NCBI GenBank assembly: GCA_036495095.1 | Contig: DASXNK010000079.1 | Location: forward strand, 1 to 63,513 | Length of the DNA stretch: 63,513 nt | Reading direction: 5' to 3' | Source: Candidatus Dormiibacterota bacterium | Lineage (GTDB): Bacteria; Chloroflexota; Dormibacteria; Aeolococcales; Aeolococcaceae | Shown here: piece by piece, positions 50,791 through 59,180 of the stretch | Layout: the number at the start of each line of letters is the position of its first letter | Numbering within the stretch: position 1 is the first letter of the stretch | Made by a program: the position numbers and the translations under genes | The notes under the pieces: generated by a model | What the model saw: only the letters and a program-made list of their open reading frames with translations | Databases searched by the model: none | What the model was told of the DNA's origin: nothing

Positions 50791-53571
50791 TCACCCCGCG
50801 GGGTCGAGGTCCGGCTCCTCCCGGGCGAGGTGCGCCACCAGCTGGGTGCGTGAGGCCACGCCGAGCTTCCGGTAGATGTTCTTCAGGTGGTACTCGACGG
50901 TGTTGAGGCTGACCACCAGCTGCTCGGCCACCGCGTGGTTGGTGAGCCCCTGGGTCACCAGCCGCACCACCGCGACCTCATGGGGGGTCAGCGTCGGCCG
51001 ATGGCGGCCGCCGGCGGCGGCGCCGGTGAGCTCGCGTTCGCAGCACTCGGCGTAGGGGCGGGCGCCCAGCCGGTCGAAGCGGTCGCGGGCCGCCCGCAGC
51101 ACCGACAGCCCGGCGCCGCGCTTGCCGGTGCGCCGCAGAAAGCGGCCGTATGCGGCCTCGAGCCGGGCCCGGTCGAAGGGCGCGCCCGCCGGGTCGGTGA
51201 GCTCGATGCCCGCGCGGAACGCGGCGTCGGCTCGCTCGACCCGCCTGCGGGCCGCCTCCAGGCTGCCGCGCACCCGGGCGGCGCACCCCATCGCCCCGCG
51301 CACCCGGCGCAACCCGGCGAGCTCCTCGTAGGGGGCGAGCACCGCCTCCGCCTCCTCGAGGCGGTCGAGCCGGATCAGCGCCTCGGCGTACAGCTCCTGC
51401 CACGGCCACTGCGCCCCGGGCTCGTCGACGCCCTCGCGGCGGGGCATGCGCACCACCGGCAGGAGCGCGTCGACCACCGCCTCGTGGTCGTCCTGGGCGG
51501 CGGCGAGGCGGGCGGCGGCGAGGGCGGCGTCGGCGACGCTGCCGTCGTCCCGCACGGCGCGGGCGTGGCGCGCCGCCGCGTCCGCGTGGGCGCGGGCGCG
51601 GTCCCACTCGCCGCGTCCGGCGAGCGGCGCGGTGGCGACGCCGTGGAGCCAGCTCAGCATCCAGACCTGGCCGGCGTCCTCGCCGATCGCCGCCGCCCGC
51701 TCGGCTCGCTCGACGGCGTCGTCCCAGGCGCCGAGCCGGTACTCGGCGTGGGCGAGCAGGGCGAGGCCCGCGAAGACGAAGGCGAACGGTCCCCAGCGGC
51801 GCGCCCCGGGCTCGACCGCGAGCAGGTCGGCGCGGGCCCCGGCGGGGTCGTCGGTGGCGAGCCGGAGCAGGCCGCGCGCGTAGCTCGCCTGGACCTGTCC
51901 GGCGCCGAGCTCGGGCGGCGGCTCGGGGAGGAACGCCAGCTCGGCGAGGCCGCGCGGAGCGTCACCGGCCTGGACCAGCGCGTAGGCGAGGTGGGCCCAG
52001 GGCGCCGGGGTCTCGGTGCCCTCGGTGGCCGCGAGCGCGCGCCGCGCCCAGGGCACCGCCTCCGCCCCCCGCGCCCGGCGGATGTCCGCGAGCGCGAGCT
52101 CGGCGGCGATCCGCCCGGCCAGCTCCCGCTCGCGGCTGCGGTCGCAGCCGTCCCAGGCCCCGAGCAGGAGCTCGCGTGCCTCGGCGGGTCGCCCACCGCG
52201 GAAGGCGAGACGGCCCAGCACGTAGCGCCGGTAGGGTCCGTCGGCGCACCGCCGCACCTCCTCGATCAGCGTCGCCGCCCGGTTGACGTCACCTCCGACC
52301 AGAAGGCAGTCGACGCCCTCCAGCAGCCGGCGCTCGCGCAGCGGGGCGCTCGGGCTGAGGTCGCTGGCGCGCAGCATCGCGCTGGCGGCGCCGGCCAGGG
52401 CTCCCCGGGCCGCCTCGCGCCGGCCGTGGGCGGCGAGGTCGGCGGCGAGCGCCTCGTCCTCGCCGAGGGCGGCGGCGCTGCGATGCTGGAGGGCGGCGTC
52501 GGGCCGGGTCACCAGGCCGGCGGCGCGGCGGTGGAGCGCCGCCCTCCGCGCCGGCCCGACGTCGTTGTAGATCGCCGAGCGGGTCATGGGGTCGGGGAAG
52601 GCGATGCGGTGGTCGCGCTCGGCGTCATGGGTCTCCAGCAGGCCCGCCGCCATCGCCGCCTCCAGGGCGCCGAGGGGGTCGTCGATGCCGGCGAGCCGCT
52701 GGGCGAGGAGGAGCGGCCCGTGCTCGCCGAGGATGGCGGCGGCGACCACCAGCCGCTGCGCCTGTGGCGGGCAGAGCGCCACCCGGGCGAGCACCTGTGC
52801 GCCCACCGAGCGGGGGGCGGGCAGCGGCGCGTCGCCGGCCCGGCGCAGCCGCTCCAGCGGGTGCTCCTCGAGCAGCGCACGCAGGTGGAGCGGATTGGCG
52901 CCGGTGTGCTCGCGCAGCTGCTCGGCGAGCGACACCGGCACCACGTCCTCGGTGAGCGCGGCGGCGAGCTCGCGCACATCGCCGAGCGACAGCCCGCGCA
53001 GCCGCAGGGTGGTGCCCCGCTCGCCGTCGGCCAGCTTGAGAAGCCCGGCGGGCAGGGTGAAGGCCCGGTCCTCCCGCACCGCGATCAGGGTGAGCACCCG
53101 GTCGGCCTGGAGGCGGCGGATGGCGAAGAGCATCGCGACCAGCGAGGGGCGGTCGGCCCACTGGGCGTCGTCGACGACCAGGCACACCGGGCCGTGCTCC
53201 TGGAGGGCGTCGAGCAGCTCCACGAGCCCGGCGCCGATGGCCACCGCACGGCGGCTGGGGACGGTCGTCGCACCCAGCGCCGCCCGCTGGTCGGGCCGGG
53301 GCACCCGCGCCGACCGCACCAGCTGCTCGACGACCGCGTAGGGGAGAAGGTGCTCCTCCTCCTCGCCGCTGGCGGTGACCACCCGGAGGTCGGGGCACTC
53401 GGCGAGGAACCGCTGCAGCAGCGCGGTCTTGCCCACCCCGGCGACCCCCTGGACGAGCACCACCCGCGGCTCGCCGGCGCGGACCTCGCCGACCCGGGTG
53501 AGGAGCACCCCCAGCTCGTCCTGCCGGCCCACGAAGATGGTGCGCCCGGGGTGACGCGCGCTCGTGGTCAT
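50791..53571 (-). CDS. LuxR-family transcriptional regulator with AAA/TPR region (LAL)
   Basis: 926 residues from ATG 53571. The N-terminal ATPase has Walker A GVAGVGKTALLQRF near 37 and Walker B VCLVVDDAQWADRPS. A long helical TPR-like middle and a C-terminal LuxR HTH (HEVAVVRLVTQGLTNHAVAE, EYHLKNIYRKLGVASRTQLV) follow. LAL proteins are large ligand-responsive activators of catabolic or secondary-metabolite genes. ATG overlaps the PucR-type stop by 4 bases at the end of the microcompartment operon, so it probably regulates it. The inducer is unknown. Confidence 0.9.
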   Translation of the reverse strand: MTTSARHPGRTIFVGRQDELGVLLTRVGEVRAGEPRVVLVQGVAGVGKTALLQRFLAECPDLRVVTASGEEEEHLLPYAVVEQLVRSARVPRPDQRAALGATTVPSRRAVAIGAGLVELLDALQEHGPVCLVVDDAQWADRPSLVAMLFAIRRLQADRVLTLIAVREDRAFTLPAGLLKLADGERGTTLRLRGLSLGDVRELAAALTEDVVPVSLAEQLREHTGANPLHLRALLEEHPLERLRRAGDAPLPAPRSVGAQVLARVALCPPQAQRLVVAAAILGEHGPLLLAQRLAGIDDPLGALEAAMAAGLLETHDAERDHRIAFPDPMTRSAIYNDVGPARRAALHRRAAGLVTRPDAALQHRSAAALGEDEALAADLAAHGRREAARGALAGAASAMLRASDLSPSAPLRERRLLEGVDCLLVGGDVNRAATLIEEVRRCADGPYRRYVLGRLAFRGGRPAEARELLLGAWDGCDRSRERELAGRIAAELALADIRRARGAEAVPWARRALAATEGTETPAPWAHLAYALVQAGDAPRGLAELAFLPEPPPELGAGQVQASYARGLLRLATDDPAGARADLLAVEPGARRWGPFAFVFAGLALLAHAEYRLGAWDDAVERAERAAAIGEDAGQVWMLSWLHGVATAPLAGRGEWDRARAHADAAARHARAVRDDGSVADAALAAARLAAAQDDHEAVVDALLPVVRMPRREGVDEPGAQWPWQELYAEALIRLDRLEEAEAVLAPYEELAGLRRVRGAMGCAARVRGSLEAARRRVERADAAFRAGIELTDPAGAPFDRARLEAAYGRFLRRTGKRGAGLSVLRAARDRFDRLGARPYAECCERELTGAAAGGRHRPTLTPHEVAVVRLVTQGLTNHAVAEQLVVSLNTVEYHLKNIYRKLGVASRTQLVAHLAREEPDLDPAG

Positions 53572-55421
53572 GCCGGTGCGGACACCTGCAGGACCCGCAG
53601 CGCGAGGTCGGCGCGGAAGCGGTCCTCGTGACGGCGGAGGTCGAGCGCGCTGAGCTCCTGGACGCGGTTCAGCCGGTAGCGCAGGGTCTTGTGGTGCACC
53701 GCCAGGCGGGCCGCGGCGGCGTTGAGCGAGCAGTCGCACTCGAGGTACGCGCGCAGGGTGGCGATCAGCGGGGTGCCGCGCTCGCGGTCGTAGGCGAGCA
53801 CTGGCCCGAGCACCTCCTTCACGTAGTCGGCGAGGTCGGGCTGGTCGCCGGGACCGAGCAGCAGGCGGGTGACCCCGAGCTCGTCGAAGACCGCCACCAC
53901 GCCGGCCTCGCCGGGACGCGCCGCCACCCGCATCGCGAGGGTCGCCTCGCGGTAGGCGATGCGGTACTCGAGCGGGCCGGTGTGGAGGCGGCTGACCCCC
54001 CACAGGGTGGTGAGCCCTGGCAGCACGGCGGTCATCTGCTCGGTGGCCTCGGCGGCGAGCGCCCGCGCGGCGGCGGGGTCGGCGCAGGGGGCCACCGCCA
54101 CCATCGCGTCGCCGCGCATGCTGACCAGGTCGGGGCCGCCGTGCTTCGCCGACACCCGCTGCAGGATGCCGCGCAGCTGGTGCCGGGTGCGCTCCAGGCG
54201 GGCGGGCTCGAGCCCCTCCTGCCGGGCGATGAGGTCGATGTCCTCGAGCCGGCAGCAGAGCACCCGGTGGGGCCGGCGCAGGTCGATGTGGAGGCGCTCG
54301 GCGCGCCGCGCCGCCGCCCGCTGGTACTCGTCGGAGCCGTGGAGCAGGTCCCAGACGATCTCGTCGCGGGCGCCGGCCCGGGCCTCGTCGGCGGCGCGCT
54401 GCTCGAGGTGGTGGAGGGCGGTGACCAGCGCCGCCTGCCCGATCGCGATCTCCTGCACGTCGCCCGGGGTCTCGTCGCCGAGCAGGCAGACGTACCCGAA
54501 GCCGCCGGCCGCCGCCTGGATCGGCTGCACCGAGAGCCAGCCGCCGCCGTCACGCAGCCGCACCGGCGCCGGGCGGCCGCCGCCGCGCTCGCGCATCAGC
54601 CGGCGCAGCTCGGTGCCCACCCCTGCGAGGTCGAGGTCGCGGGGATGGGTGGCCAGCGTCTCCAGGGTGGGGGAGAGGATGGCGACGCGGTCGCCGGTGA
54701 GGGTGGCGAGGGTGCGCGCGATCGCGGGCAGGCCGGCGCCCTCGAGGAGCAGCTGGATGAGGGCGCGCTGCATCGCGGCCGACCGCCGGTTGGCCTCGAC
54801 CCGTGCCTCGAGGGTGGTGTACGCGATCTCGAGGCGGCGCATGCCGGTGGCCTGGGCGTCGTTGAGCCGCGCGTTCTCGATGGCGATGGTCACCAGGTTG
54901 GCCATCGCCACCAGGCGGCGCACCTCGTGGGGCGCGAACACCGAGCGCCGCCGCCGCCAGACCTCGAGCACGCCGATGATCTCCCCGCGGACGGCGAGCG
55001 GGGCGCCGAGTGCCGAACGCACCGACTCCATCTGCGCCAGCGGGATGAAGTCGTCGCTGATCGCCTCGGCGCGCACGTAGTCGTCGACCTGCACCGGCGC
55101 CACCGTCTGCAGCACCCGGCCGGCCAGCCCCTGGCCGCGGGTCATCCGCAGGCTCGCGGTCTCGGGCCGGCGGTGACCGACGCAGCTGCGCATCACGATC
55201 TCGTCGCCCTCGCGCAGGAACACCCCGGCGATATCGGCGGAGAGCAGCCGCAGCGCGGTGTGGGTGATCGAGAGCAGGACGTCGGAGCCGTCGCGCACCG
55301 ACAGGATCTCGGTGGCCACCTCCTGGAGCGCCGCCGCCTCCTCGCGGGCGCGCGCCGCCCGCTCGACCTCCTCCTCCAGGTCCCTGCGGAGCAGCTCGAC
55401 GGCGGTCTCGGGGGGAATCAC
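53568..55421 (-). CDS. PucR/CdaR-type regulator with GAF domain
   Basis: 617 residues. A coiled-coil start and GAF domain (about 35-190) have SVRSALGAPLAVRGEIIGVL. The middle (about 250-360) is PucR-like, a GGDEF-like/CdaR region lies near 380-500, and the C-terminal PucR HTH includes AYLECDCSLNAAAARLAVHH and TLRYRLNRVQEL. These proteins respond to small molecules and switch catabolic operons. It lies 10 bases after the alcohol dehydrogenase stop and overlaps the LAL regulator, so two regulators end the microcompartment operon. Ligand unknown. Confidence 0.88.
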   Translation of the reverse strand: MIPPETAVELLRRDLEEEVERAARAREEAAALQEVATEILSVRDGSDVLLSITHTALRLLSADIAGVFLREGDEIVMRSCVGHRRPETASLRMTRGQGLAGRVLQTVAPVQVDDYVRAEAISDDFIPLAQMESVRSALGAPLAVRGEIIGVLEVWRRRRSVFAPHEVRRLVAMANLVTIAIENARLNDAQATGMRRLEIAYTTLEARVEANRRSAAMQRALIQLLLEGAGLPAIARTLATLTGDRVAILSPTLETLATHPRDLDLAGVGTELRRLMRERGGGRPAPVRLRDGGGWLSVQPIQAAAGGFGYVCLLGDETPGDVQEIAIGQAALVTALHHLEQRAADEARAGARDEIVWDLLHGSDEYQRAAARRAERLHIDLRRPHRVLCCRLEDIDLIARQEGLEPARLERTRHQLRGILQRVSAKHGGPDLVSMRGDAMVAVAPCADPAAARALAAEATEQMTAVLPGLTTLWGVSRLHTGPLEYRIAYREATLAMRVAARPGEAGVVAVFDELGVTRLLLGPGDQPDLADYVKEVLGPVLAYDRERGTPLIATLRAYLECDCSLNAAAARLAVHHKTLRYRLNRVQELSALDLRRHEDRFRADLALRVLQVSAPA

Positions 55422-55431
55422 GTCGTCGCCG

Positions 55432-56466
55432 TCAGGGGTCGATCAGGATCTTCACCGAGGTGTGCTCCGCCAGCCGCCGGTAGGCGTCGGGGACGCCGTC
55501 CAGCGACACCCGTTCGGAGATCACCCCGGTGGGGTCGATCGCCCCCACGGTGAGCAGCGGAAGGATGCGCGGTCCGAGGCGGATCGAGTCGCCGATCGCG
55601 AAGCACAGCGACAGCTCGTCGGCGAAGGCGCGCGCCACCGGCATCGCCCAGTGCGCGGCGAAGTGCGCGCCCACCGACACCACGCGCCCGCGGCGGCGCA
55701 CCAGGTCGAAGGCGGTCTCCAGCGGGCCGCTTCCACCCACCGCCTCGACCACCACGTCGGCGCCCCGCCCGTCGGTGAGCTCGTCGACGAGCTGGCGCGC
55801 ACCCTCGGGGGCGCTGGGCACGCCGCCGTTTGCGGCGATCAGCTGGCGCCGCGCCGGGATGAGGTCGGTCACCACCACCGCGGCGGCACCGTAGCTCTGA
55901 CACGCGAGGCTCGCCATCTGGCCGACGGCGCCGCCGCCGATCACCGCGACCACGTCGCCCGGGACCACGCCGCCCCGCTCCGCCGCCGCAACCCCGCTGG
56001 CCAGGGTGTCGCCGGCGAAGATCGCCGCCTCGTCGCTGCAGCCCGCGGGCAGGCGCTGCAGCGTGGTCTGCGCGAACGGCACCCGCAGCAGCTCGGCCTG
56101 GGCGCCGCCGAGCGGCGGCCCGAACACCGAGCCCATGCCGAACATGCACCGCTGCGGGCACTCCCAGTGGTCGCCGCGGCGGCACCACCAGCAGTGGCCG
56201 CAGGCGGCGAAGTCCGAGCCGACGACGCGGTCGCCGGGGGCGAGGTGCTGCACCGCGGTGCCGACCGCGACCACCTCGCCGACGAACTCGTGGCCGAGCG
56301 GGGTGCCGGCGGGGATGCCGTCGAGCCCGTGCCAGGCGTGCAGGTCGGTGCCGCAGATCGCGCTCAGCGTGACCCGGACCAGGGCGTCCTCGGGCGCCTC
56401 GATCCGCGGGTCGGGGACGCTGCGCACCTCGACGCGCTCCGGGCCGGCGTACACGACCGCTCGCAT
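55432..56466 (-). CDS. Zinc-dependent alcohol dehydrogenase (MDR family)
   Basis: 344 residues. Catalytic zinc ligands in AICGTDLHAW and GHEFVGEV; structural zinc Cys in CGHCWWCRRGDHWEC. Rossmann motif VIGGGAVGQMASLA with Asp in VVTDLIPARR, pointing to NAD. It interconverts a primary or secondary alcohol and an aldehyde/ketone. It lies 4 bases after the malate-dehydrogenase-like gene in the microcompartment operon, so it may make the aldehyde for the CoA-acylating dehydrogenase or reduce aldehyde to recycle NAD. No targeting tail is visible. Confidence 0.9.
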   Translation of the reverse strand: MRAVVYAGPERVEVRSVPDPRIEAPEDALVRVTLSAICGTDLHAWHGLDGIPAGTPLGHEFVGEVVAVGTAVQHLAPGDRVVGSDFAACGHCWWCRRGDHWECPQRCMFGMGSVFGPPLGGAQAELLRVPFAQTTLQRLPAGCSDEAAIFAGDTLASGVAAAERGGVVPGDVVAVIGGGAVGQMASLACQSYGAAAVVVTDLIPARRQLIAANGGVPSAPEGARQLVDELTDGRGADVVVEAVGGSGPLETAFDLVRRRGRVVSVGAHFAAHWAMPVARAFADELSLCFAIGDSIRLGPRILPLLTVGAIDPTGVISERVSLDGVPDAYRRLAEHTSVKILIDP

Positions 56467-56470
56467 CGGG

Positions 56471-57739
56471 CTAGGCGAGCTGTCGGGCGCGCTCGTCGAT
56501 GCGCGCCGCCGCGGCTCGCAGCATCTCCAGCTCGCCGGCGGTGAGCGGCAGCTCGACGATCTCGACGACCCCGGCGCGACCGATGCGGGCGGGGAGGCCG
56601 AGATAGACGTCGCGGATGCCGTAGGCGCCGTCGGCGCGCACGCAGACGGGCATCACCTCGCGGCTGTCCGCGGCCATCGCCAGCACCATCCGCGCCACCG
56701 ACGCCGCGGGGGCGAAGAAGGCGCTGCCCTTCTTGAGATGCCGCACCACCTCGGCGCCGGAGTCGCGCGCCCGGGCGACCAGCGCCTCCAGGGTGGGGGC
56801 GTCGACCGTGGCGCTGAGCGGCCGGCCGTCCACGGTGGCCTGGCTGAGCGGGATCACCATCTCCTCGCCGTGGCTGCCCAGCGCCACCGCAGAGATCCGG
56901 TCGGGCCGGGCCACCCCGCCAAGCGCGGTGAGCGCACAGAAGCGGGCGGCGTCGAGCACCCCGGCCATGCCCATCACCCGCTGGGGCGGGAACCCGGTCG
57001 CCCGCCAGGCCAGCTCGGTCATCTCGTCGAGCGGGTTGGTGACCACCACCACGATGGCCCCGGGCGAGTGCCGGGCGACGTTCGCGGAGATCTCGCCGAC
57101 GATGGCCGCATTCATCTGGGTGAGGTCGGTGCGGGTCATCCCCGGCTGGCGGGCCCGGCCGGCGGTGATCACCACGAAGTCCGAGCCGGCGCCGGCGGCG
57201 AGGTCGGTCGAGCCGGTCACCCGGGTGTCGAAGCCGCGCAGCGCCGAGCTGTGCCAGAGGTCCAGGGCGATGCCCTCGGCGAGGCCGTCGGCGACGTCGA
57301 CGACCACCACCTCGGAGAAGCGGTCGGCGTCGGCGAGCCGTGCCGCCACCTGGGCGCCGACGTGCCCGGCGCCGACCACGGTGACCCGCGAGCGCCCGCC
57401 ATTGCCGTTGCCGCTGGCGTTCGCCCGCGGCACCGGCCAGCCCAGCGCCGCGGCGGGCGCGCCCCGCCGGTAGAGCGCCCCGGAGACCGGAAGGGTCGAG
57501 GGCGGGGGTGCGAGGGAGGGCGCGGTCCCATTGCCCGGTCCCCCTGCCGCCAGGGGCGGGCGGCTCTGCGGCCGGCTCCGGGACTCGCCCTCCCCGGCGA
57601 TCAGGGTGGAGGAGATGGAGATGCTGACGCCGCGCTCCCTGGCGCGATCGCGAGCGAGCGGGGTGACCAGGTCGCCGCGGGCGATGTGCAGGACGCCGTT
57701 CTCGGCGCGGTCCACGTCCTCGACACCGATGACCCTCAT
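56471..57739 (-). CDS. Malate/lactate dehydrogenase-like enzyme with long N-terminal extension
   Basis: 422 residues, over 100 more than a normal malate dehydrogenase. Residues 117-422 form the enzyme: NAD motif VVGAGHVGAQVAA with VVVDV, substrate loop RQPGMTRTDL, VTNPLDEM, GMAGVLDAARF and catalytic His290 in GSHGEEMV. The Arg pattern fits malate rather than lactate. Residues 1-40 carry GDLVTPLARDRARERGVSI, and a Pro/Gly/Asn-rich linker (about 45-115, ending SGNGNGG) joins them to the enzyme. The extension looks like a targeting or docking segment for the microcompartment. ATG overlaps the BMC-T stop. Confidence 0.88.
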   Translation of the reverse strand: MRVIGVEDVDRAENGVLHIARGDLVTPLARDRARERGVSISISSTLIAGEGESRSRPQSRPPLAAGGPGNGTAPSLAPPPSTLPVSGALYRRGAPAAALGWPVPRANASGNGNGGRSRVTVVGAGHVGAQVAARLADADRFSEVVVVDVADGLAEGIALDLWHSSALRGFDTRVTGSTDLAAGAGSDFVVITAGRARQPGMTRTDLTQMNAAIVGEISANVARHSPGAIVVVVTNPLDEMTELAWRATGFPPQRVMGMAGVLDAARFCALTALGGVARPDRISAVALGSHGEEMVIPLSQATVDGRPLSATVDAPTLEALVARARDSGAEVVRHLKKGSAFFAPAASVARMVLAMAADSREVMPVCVRADGAYGIRDVYLGLPARIGRAGVVEIVELPLTAGELEMLRAAAARIDERARQLA

Positions 57740-58359
57740 GACGTTCGACCCTCGATGGACTCCAGCGTCGAGATCGCCGCCCGGCCCGCGGTCTGCACCT
57801 CGCTCTCGCTGCCCGCGATGAAGAGGCGGCCGAAGCGGCCGACGGCGCGGATCTCGACGATGTTGATGGTGGCCGCCTTCTCGGCCTCGTTGGCGGCCAG
57901 GCTCACGTACGCCGCCGGCGCCGACTCGAGGACGAAGAGGCTCTGACCGGGGAGCAGCAGCGCGCCCTTGCGGAACTTGTTCAGCAGCTGCGCCTGGTAG
58001 TGGTGCACGTTGGTGATCAGCTGGGTCGAGGCGATCACCGGGCGCACCCGGTCGGACTCCTCGAGGCCGAGGTAGTCGAGGATGGCGGAGCCCGCGGCGA
58101 GCACCTCGGCCTGGCTGGCGGCGTGGATCTCGAGCAGGCCGAACTCGCGCTCGATGATCTGCAGCGCGGGGCGCACGTCCGCCGCCTTGAGGGCGACGTC
58201 GGCGACGCGGAAGACCTCGTTGCCGGGAGCCACCTCGACGAAGAGCTCGGACATGCCGGCGATGGGCACGTCGCCCTGGCATGTGGCGGCGATGTGGGCG
58301 GCGCACTGCGGCTGCATGCGGTCGATCAGCGCGAAGGTGCGTAGCTGGAAGCTGCTCAT
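57736..58359 (-). CDS. Tandem-domain microcompartment shell protein (BMC-T)
   Basis: 207 residues with two BMC domains: first about 6-95 (RTFALIDRMQPQCAAHIAAT, DVALKAADVRPALQIIEREF), second about 105-205 (NVHHYQAQLLNKFRKGALLL, NEAEKAATINIVEIRAVGRF). BMC-T trimers form pseudohexamers, often with large gated pores, in the shell facets. The sequence resembles BMC-T proteins of actinobacterial-type loci. Start and stop overlap the EutJ and malate-dehydrogenase-like genes, so shell and enzymes are co-translated. Confidence 0.9.
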   Translation of the reverse strand: MSSFQLRTFALIDRMQPQCAAHIAATCQGDVPIAGMSELFVEVAPGNEVFRVADVALKAADVRPALQIIEREFGLLEIHAASQAEVLAAGSAILDYLGLEESDRVRPVIASTQLITNVHHYQAQLLNKFRKGALLLPGQSLFVLESAPAAYVSLAANEAEKAATINIVEIRAVGRFGRLFIAGSESEVQTAGRAAISTLESIEGRTS

Positions 58360-59180
58360 GCTCTCCGTCCGGCGATGCCGAGGGGGGTGATGAGGAGCGC
58401 GTGCTCGTAGGCGAGCACCGGGCGCTCCAGGTAGCTGGCGATGATCTCCGCCGCCCCGGGGAGCATCAGCGCGCCGCCGGCGAGGTGCAGCGGTGACGCC
58501 GAGTGGCCCTCGGTGAGGATGGAGATCGAGGTGGCGATCCGCTCGATCCCGGGACGGAGCACGCGCAGGTACTCCTCGCCGTTCTCGCGCTTCAGCCGTT
58601 CCGCCTCCTCGATGGTCACCTTCAGGGTGCCGGCGAGGATGAGGTCGAGGTGGTGGCCGCCGCCGGGGCGGTCGCCCAGCTTCACCAGGTGGCCGCCGGA
58701 GTAGACGCCGACGCCGGTGGAGCCGCCGCCGACGTCCACGATGACCCCGTCGTCGACGCCGAGCAGTCGGTTGGCGGCGGAGACCTCGTCGACGAGCTCG
58801 GTGCAGGTCAGGCCCGCCTGCTCGAGCACGAACCGGCTGGCCCGGCTCTCGGCGGCGCCCACGCCGGGCGGGTAGGCGGTGGCCGCCTCCTCGATGCGCC
58901 GGCCCAGCGCCTCCTCGGCGGAGGCCCTGAGCCGCGCCACCGTGGTGGCGGCGGCATGGAAGTCGACGATCACGCCGTCGCGCAGAGCGCGCGAGGGCAG
59001 CTGGTCGACGTAGACCGGCGCGCCGGTGCCGTCGACGACGGCGAGGACGCAGGTGGCGGTGCCCAGGTCGACGCCGCAGGAGATCGGCTCGGTGTACTCG
59101 GCCACCGGCTGGGACAGACATGCGGCCGCGCGTCGCAGCGCCTCGCGCACGGGCAGGCTGGGACGCAGGGCCGGGGTCAC
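58356..59180 (-). CDS. eutJ: EutJ-like actin/Hsp70-fold protein
   Basis: 274 residues from GTG 59180. Phosphate loops CGVDLGTATCVLAVVD (near 35) and VIVDVGGGSTGVGV (near 145), and C-terminal LAGGALMLPGAAEIIASYLE. EutJ is a putative chaperone found in ethanolamine and similar microcompartment loci; its biochemical role is not settled. It is placed between the aldehyde dehydrogenase and the BMC-T genes with overlaps at both ends. This supports assignment of the operon to the metabolosome class. Confidence 0.88.
   Translation of the reverse strand: MTPALRPSLPVREALRRAAACLSQPVAEYTEPISCGVDLGTATCVLAVVDGTGAPVYVDQLPSRALRDGVIVDFHAAATTVARLRASAEEALGRRIEEAATAYPPGVGAAESRASRFVLEQAGLTCTELVDEVSAANRLLGVDDGVIVDVGGGSTGVGVYSGGHLVKLGDRPGGGHHLDLILAGTLKVTIEEAERLKRENGEEYLRVLRPGIERIATSISILTEGHSASPLHLAGGALMLPGAAEIIASYLERPVLAYEHALLITPLGIAGRRA

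Noticed and set aside
50887-53631. A plus-strand open frame of about 910 codons opposite the LuxR-LAL gene
   Set aside because: Mirror frame of a recognisable ATPase/LuxR protein; no start site or motif of its own.
56471-57739. Lactate dehydrogenase assignment
   Set aside because: The substrate loop RQPGMTR and the LDAARF segment follow malate dehydrogenases; lactate enzymes have Gln in the loop position. Substrate still needs testing, so it is called malate/lactate-like.
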